Below, piece by piece: positions 50,306 to 54,722 of a stretch of DNA of 54,722 bases. Source of the DNA: Bacteroidetes bacterium UBA4416. GTDB taxonomy: Bacteria > Bacteroidota > Bacteroidia > B-17B0 > Aurantibacillaceae. A model generated the notes under the pieces. It did not search any database and was not told the DNA's origin. It saw only the letters and a list, made by a program, of their open reading frames with translations. Location: the NCBI GenBank assembly GCA_002390745.1, contig DGQK01000063.1, positions 132,724 to 187,445 on the forward strand, read 5' to 3'. The translations under genes were made by a program, and so were the position numbers. Numbering within the stretch: the stretch's first letter is position 1; every line of letters begins with the position of its first letter.

Positions 50306-53300
50306 ATGAAAAAAAACTTACTTTTATTCGTTTTCCTTTCTTTTATCTGTACCCTTTCTGCCCAGATTACCACCACGATAAACCCTACCATTGCCCAGAT
50401 GCAGGCTGTCCTGCAAGGAAATGGCGTTACCATAACAGGCCTGTCCATCACCTGTCCGCAGGGGGCCTATGCCACGTTTGGTAACGGCGCAGCGGCTTTA
50501 GGCGGAGGCCTTAACTCCGGAATCCTGCTCACTACCGGAACTGCCTCCAACGTGGCCGGGCCTCCTGCCAATTTCAACGATGTGGACAACTCCAGCTCGG
50601 GCGGCGGCGGTTCCGCCCTTGGCGATGCCCTTTCCGGCGGTACCACCTACGACGCCTGCTACATGAATTTCCTGATCACTCCCAATTGCAGCACCCTCAG
50701 CATCAAATATGTCTTCGCCTCCGAAGAATACCCCGAATTCTCTACCGGCTCCATCAACGACGTGTTCGGATTCGTGATCAGCGGCCCCAATCCTGCCGGC
50801 GGCAATTACAATCAAACCAACATTGCCGTATTGCCGGTAACCACCACCACCACCAATGTGGTTTCCATACAGAATGTCAATAATGGCATTTCGGGCACAG
50901 GCCCCTGCGTAAACTGCGCCTACTATGTCAACAACCCTCCCGGGCTGGTATACGACGGGGCCACAACTGTGCTCACGGCCTCTACCAGTGTTACTCCCTG
51001 CCAAACGTATACGATGACCATTGGCGTATGGGACGATTTCGACGGGAACTATGATTCAGGGGTTTTTCTTGATGTGAACGGCTTGTCCTGTATCGGCAGC
51101 CCGACTATTGTGGCCGCCGTTTCTCCTTCTGTCATTTGCGGCCCTCAAACCGTCACCCTCACCGCTACAGGAGGCCTGGCCTCGGGCAGTTATACCTGGT
51201 CGGCTCCTCCTTCAGGGGGGCTGGGAGCGACGGTCGTAGGAAGTACCGTTACCGCCAATCCTACAGCCAATACGACTTACACGGTTTCCTACACCGATAT
51301 GAACACCTGCCCGGGCATGCCTTTAATTAAAACAACGACCCTCACCTTCTCGGCTTCGCCTCCATTCCCGGTGAGTGCCAGCCCCGCAAACATTTGCCCG
51401 GCGCAAAGCTCAACCCTTACGGCCAGCGGCGGAGCAGGAACTTACAGCTGGACACCGGGCACCGCGCTCAGCTCCACCACAGGATCGGTGGTTGTTGCCA
51501 ACCCCACCACTACAACCACCTATACGGTGACCAAAACCTCCGGCAGCTGTACCAGCTCCACGGTGATCACCGTGCAGGTGACCAGCCCTTCCGGCCTTAC
51601 GGTCACTCCTAACGGGGGCTCGATCTGTCCGGGGCAGTCGCTGACGATGACGGCCTCCGGCGGCTCTACCTATACCTGGACAGCCAGCAGTGGCGCCAAC
51701 CCGGCGAATACTGCCGTTGTAACCGTAACACCCGCTACCACCACGAGCTATACGGTTCTCTCCACCTGCTCGGCATCCACAGCCGTGACGGTAACGGTGA
51801 GCACCGCACCGTCAGTCACCCTTACGCCTACTGCCATTTCTGTATGCGCCGGCCAGTCTGCCACGCTTACTGCTTCGGGCGGCTCTACTTACACATGGAC
51901 AGCGAGCAGCGGTGCGAATCCGCCGTCCAATGCCAGCGTTGTCGTCACACCCGCCACGACAACCAGTTATACTGTTGTCACGGGTGCCGGAAGTTGTACG
52001 GCTTCCGCCACCTCTACCGTAACGGTAGGCGCCGTCAACACTGTCACGATAAGCCCTGCAACAACAACTATTTGTGCCGGACAAAGCACGACCTTAACGG
52101 CAAGCGGGGGCAGCACGTTTACCTGGACAGCCAGCAGCGGCGCCAATCCTCCGAACACTGCTGTCGTCACTGTCAGCCCGGGCGTTACTACGACGTATAC
52201 AGTTGTGAACGGCATCGGCTCCTGCACAACTTCCGCTGTAGCTACCGTGAGTGTATCCCCTGCTGTCAGCCTGACGCTTACGCCGGCCTCTGCCACCATT
52301 TGCAGCGGATCCAGTGCAAATATCAGCGCTTCAGGAGCCAGCTCTTATACGTGGAGTCCTGTAACGGCACTTACACCAACTACAGGTGCCAACGTAACGG
52401 CCAATCCTACAGCCTCTACAAATTATACGGTTACCGGTAGCAATGGCATTTGTACGAATACTGCCGTCACAACCATCAGCGTTACCACCGTGAATACATC
52501 GGTAACTGCCAGTGCAGCCAACTACTGCATTGGCGGAACGCCGGTAACGCTTACTGCCGGCGGGGCCACTTCTTATGCCTGGTCGCCGGCGACAGGGCTA
52601 AGTTCTACAACAGGCGCCGTGGTAACAGCCTCGCCTCCCGTCACCACCACGTATAGCGTTACCGGCACAACGGCAGGCTGTACTTCCACCCGCACGATCA
52701 CGGTCACTGTTCCTCCTACCAGTACCATTACGATCGTAAGCAGCGGAACGGTCATCTGCGCCGGCAGCTCAACAACGTTAACCGCCTCAGGTGCCGCTAC
52801 TTATACCTGGTTACCTACCAATGAAACTACATCCTCCATCGTGGCAAGCCCTGGTACTACGACCACCTATACGGTGGGAGGACTAACGGCTTCGGGCTGC
52901 CTCGCATTCCCGGCGATGATCACCGTTTCGGTGTCTCCTAACATTTTGCCGGTAGCCAGTTCTGGCAGCCCAACTGTCTGCTTAACCGAAACAGTAGCCT
53001 TGTCGGTGACACCAAGCGGCGGCAGCTTATCCTACACCTGGAGCCCGGCAGGCGACATTGCAGGGCCTAACAATACGGCTGCTGTAGTTGCCAGCCCTTC
53101 GGCTGTGGGACATGTGATCTATACAGTAGCTGTTTCCAACGGTGTTTGTGTAGAAACGGCTACCGTCGATGTTGAAGCTGTAGCCTGTACGCCTCCGGCG
53201 GCCACCATCAACGTGAGCAGCAACAGCATTTGCACCAAGGGATGTGTGACCTTTTCCGCCGCTACCACGGGCAGCCAGCCAATGACCTACCAGTGGGTAT

Positions 53301-53965
53301 TCCCGGGCGGTACGCCTCCGACCTCCAACTTAGCCAATCCGCAGGTATGCTACGGCACGAAAGGAAGTTACTCGGTAGCCCTGGCCGTGACCAATGCATA
53401 CGGCTCTTCTACCGTAACCGCAGCGGATTATATCCTGGTAGCCGATACACCGGCGGTATTCAATGCCGGCAGAGATACCACCCTGAATGTGGGACAGACG
53501 GCAAACCTCTACGCCAATGGCACCGGCCTGTATTACTACTGGTATCCGAATGTGAACAACAGCATTGCCTGCCCTACCTGTTCCAACACGGTGGCCCAGC
53601 CAACGGTAACCACCAAGTACTATGTAGAGGTTTCCAACTCGGCCAACTGCAAGCGCCGGGACTCGGTGCTTGTGAAGGTGGATTTTGTCTGCGGCGACTT
53701 TTTCGTGCCGAATGCCTTCTCTCCGAATGGCGACGGGCTCAATGACATGGTCAATGTGCACGGATTCTGCATTGGCAACTATAGTTTACAGATCTTCAAC
53801 CGCTGGGGCGAGAAAGTATTCGAGACCACAAGCATGAGCGATAGCTGGGACGGCAGCTTCAGAGGGAAGAAGATGGATACCGGCGTGTTTGTTTACAGGG
53901 CGGAAGGAGTCACTATCGACGGAAAACCGTTCAGCATCAAAGGTAATATCACGCTCATACGATAA
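50306..53965 (+). CDS. T9SS type B surface protein with choice-of-anchor L and Ig-like repeats
   Basis: 1219 residues. Signal peptide (CTLSAQ), then a choice-of-anchor L domain (VFASEEYPEFSTGS near residue 136, NDVFGFVISGP near 152). From about residue 270 to 980 it has about nine Ig-like or SprB-like repeats of 70-80 residues with the frame ICAGQSTTLTASGGSTYTW and TTTTYTV, followed by a PKD-like domain (CVTFSAATTGSQPMTYQW). The C-terminal 90 residues (NAFSPNGDGLNDMVN, then NRWGEKVFET, WDGSFRGK) are the gliding-motility-associated type B sorting signal, so it is exported by the type IX system. A surface adhesin or biofilm protein is likely. Confidence 0.9.
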   Translation: MKKNLLLFVFLSFICTLSAQITTTINPTIAQMQAVLQGNGVTITGLSITCPQGAYATFGNGAAALGGGLNSGILLTTGTASNVAGPPANFNDVDNSSSGGGGSALGDALSGGTTYDACYMNFLITPNCSTLSIKYVFASEEYPEFSTGSINDVFGFVISGPNPAGGNYNQTNIAVLPVTTTTTNVVSIQNVNNGISGTGPCVNCAYYVNNPPGLVYDGATTVLTASTSVTPCQTYTMTIGVWDDFDGNYDSGVFLDVNGLSCIGSPTIVAAVSPSVICGPQTVTLTATGGLASGSYTWSAPPSGGLGATVVGSTVTANPTANTTYTVSYTDMNTCPGMPLIKTTTLTFSASPPFPVSASPANICPAQSSTLTASGGAGTYSWTPGTALSSTTGSVVVANPTTTTTYTVTKTSGSCTSSTVITVQVTSPSGLTVTPNGGSICPGQSLTMTASGGSTYTWTASSGANPANTAVVTVTPATTTSYTVLSTCSASTAVTVTVSTAPSVTLTPTAISVCAGQSATLTASGGSTYTWTASSGANPPSNASVVVTPATTTSYTVVTGAGSCTASATSTVTVGAVNTVTISPATTTICAGQSTTLTASGGSTFTWTASSGANPPNTAVVTVSPGVTTTYTVVNGIGSCTTSAVATVSVSPAVSLTLTPASATICSGSSANISASGASSYTWSPVTALTPTTGANVTANPTASTNYTVTGSNGICTNTAVTTISVTTVNTSVTASAANYCIGGTPVTLTAGGATSYAWSPATGLSSTTGAVVTASPPVTTTYSVTGTTAGCTSTRTITVTVPPTSTITIVSSGTVICAGSSTTLTASGAATYTWLPTNETTSSIVASPGTTTTYTVGGLTASGCLAFPAMITVSVSPNILPVASSGSPTVCLTETVALSVTPSGGSLSYTWSPAGDIAGPNNTAAVVASPSAVGHVIYTVAVSNGVCVETATVDVEAVACTPPAATINVSSNSICTKGCVTFSAATTGSQPMTYQWVFPGGTPPTSNLANPQVCYGTKGSYSVALAVTNAYGSSTVTAADYILVADTPAVFNAGRDTTLNVGQTANLYANGTGLYYYWYPNVNNSIACPTCSNTVAQPTVTTKYYVEVSNSANCKRRDSVLVKVDFVCGDFFVPNAFSPNGDGLNDMVNVHGFCIGNYSLQIFNRWGEKVFETTSMSDSWDGSFRGKKMDTGVFVYRAEGVTIDGKPFSIKGNITLIR

Positions 53966-53981
53966 TTGTTCAATCAACCAT

Positions 53982-54722
53982 ATGAATCCAAACTCTTATT
54001 TTAAAAAGTCGGTCCTCTTTTGTTTACTGGTGTTATCTTATGCATCGGATGCTCAGTTCTGGACCGAGAATTTCAATAACGGGTGTACGGCCGCATGTCC
54101 GGGCCTTGGCTATACCAGCGTCAATGGCACCTGGACCCAGACGATCCTGGGAGCGGAAGGCGCTGACCCGAATACCTGGTTTGTGAGCTGTGCGGAACAA
54201 AATAACGGCATCGGGAACTGCTCCTCGGGATGCAGCGGCGGCGGTAATGCATCCCTGCACATCAGTGCCAAGCTCGGCAATCCGATTTGCCCGAACGATT
54301 GTGGCGCAGCCTATGACGCCGGAGGGCTGTGCGGAATTCTGAGCTGCCCTCAAACCAATCGCCGGATCGAATCGCCGACCATCAATTGCAGCGGCCAGAC
54401 AACCATCTTCATCAACTATTCATTTATTCACCGGGGCACTGTCGGCAGCGACTTTGCCAGCGTATGGTACTTCAACGGAACCACCTGGGCCAACCTGGGG
54501 GCCATTCCCCAATCGGCCATCACAGCTTCCTGTTCGGGCCAGGGCACCTGGTCTGCGGCTAACCTCGTATTACCGGCTACAGCCAACAATAACCCCAATG
54601 TAAAGATCGGCTTCTCCTGGGTAAATAATGACGACGGAGTGGGCAACGATCCTTCGATTGCCATCGACAACATCACGCTGACGGCCGCTACCTCCACGCC
54701 TGTTCCGGTCATCTCCTTTACG
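53982..54722 (+). CDS. secreted protein, N-terminal part (continues past the window)
   Basis: The frame opens at ATG 53982 and has no stop to the window edge (247 codons). A signal peptide (LVLSYASDAQ) is followed by WTENFNNGCTAAC and a jelly-roll or lectin-like pattern with many cysteines and ANLGAIPQS. IAIDNITLTA near residue 236 is a common start of repeat or sorting regions in Bacteroidota surface proteins. It lies 16 nt after the giant adhesin and is probably co-transcribed with it. The C-terminus, and any sorting signal, is outside the window. Confidence 0.75.
   Translation, partial: MNPNSYFKKSVLFCLLVLSYASDAQFWTENFNNGCTAACPGLGYTSVNGTWTQTILGAEGADPNTWFVSCAEQNNGIGNCSSGCSGGGNASLHISAKLGNPICPNDCGAAYDAGGLCGILSCPQTNRRIESPTINCSGQTTIFINYSFIHRGTVGSDFASVWYFNGTTWANLGAIPQSAITASCSGQGTWSAANLVLPATANNNPNVKIGFSWVNNDDGVGNDPSIAIDNITLTAATSTPVPVISFT

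Overview
This window reads as a chromosomal segment of a Bacteroidota bacterium, most likely of the Chitinophagaceae or a close relative. The evidence is internal: two type IX secretion C-terminal signals (type A on an S8 protease, type B on a giant adhesin), Bacteroidota-style -7 promoter boxes (TAnnTTTG or TAnnTTTA), futalosine-pathway menaquinone synthesis (MqnA), many short lipoproteins, and weak Shine-Dalgarno sequences. Most of the window is ordinary chromosome of about 50% GC with small operons and clear rho-independent terminators.

Layout. 0-4 kb: a LuxE-like acyl-protein synthetase fragment, a lipoprotein, an unknown small protein, cdsA and glutamate dehydrogenase. 4-9.3 kb: an overlapping polynucleotide-kinase-like/endonuclease V pair, a Bcr/CflA drug exporter, a SnoaL-like protein, a SUFU-like protein and a pentameric ligand-gated ion channel homologue. 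9.3-16.3 kb: a YdcF-like protein, three genes ending in an AlkX/YcaQ-type winged-helix protein, a lone receiver domain, then minus-strand DUF763, DUF72 and Nei/Fpg glycosylase genes; the 5' end of the DUF72 gene lies in a 147-bp tandem duplication. 16.4-23.8 kb: lipoprotein plus secreted subtilase, a cystathionine gamma-synthase-like enzyme, DUF983, an AraC regulator, a MITE-like element, EI24 and MqnA. 24.1-31.2 kb: a tight operon of M1 peptidase with a beta-barrel-like tail, an LtaS-like phosphoglycerol transferase, a dihydrolipoamide-dehydrogenase-like flavoprotein without its redox cysteines, and DUF2750. 31.2-43.1 kb is the accessory part: small membrane proteins (one interrupted by an in-frame TGA), a collagen-like lipoprotein, two tRNA-like RNA genes, an unusual zinc-ribbon SDR protein, unknown proteins, GNAT plus ADP-ribosylglycohydrolase, and an ABC-F protein with an attenuator-like leader. 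43.3-54.7 kb: cyanophycin synthetase, rbfA, a LolC/E-type permease, a lipoprotein, a CvfB-like S1 protein, a 1219-residue type IX-secreted adhesin and the start of another secreted protein.

The most unusual signal is the pair of tRNA-like RNA genes at 33385-33459 and 33689-33763. Both fold as cloverleaves with an 8-bp acceptor stem and a 5-nt closed anticodon loop (6-bp stem), and both lack G18 and C56, while compensatory base changes between them preserve the stems. They have separate -7-like boxes and sit just upstream of an SDR-fold protein that has a four-cysteine zinc site and no catalytic tyrosine. They look like structured, selected RNAs that do not decode, and they may form a module with the downstream protein.

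Intergenic space also carries several repeat families: a CCTTGTTGG/CCAACAAGG hairpin seen at five places, a larger element with two TTTCCGCTnCAATC boxes seen at three places, a 163-bp MITE-like element with 18-bp inverted ends, and a 148-bp element with 15-bp inverted ends.
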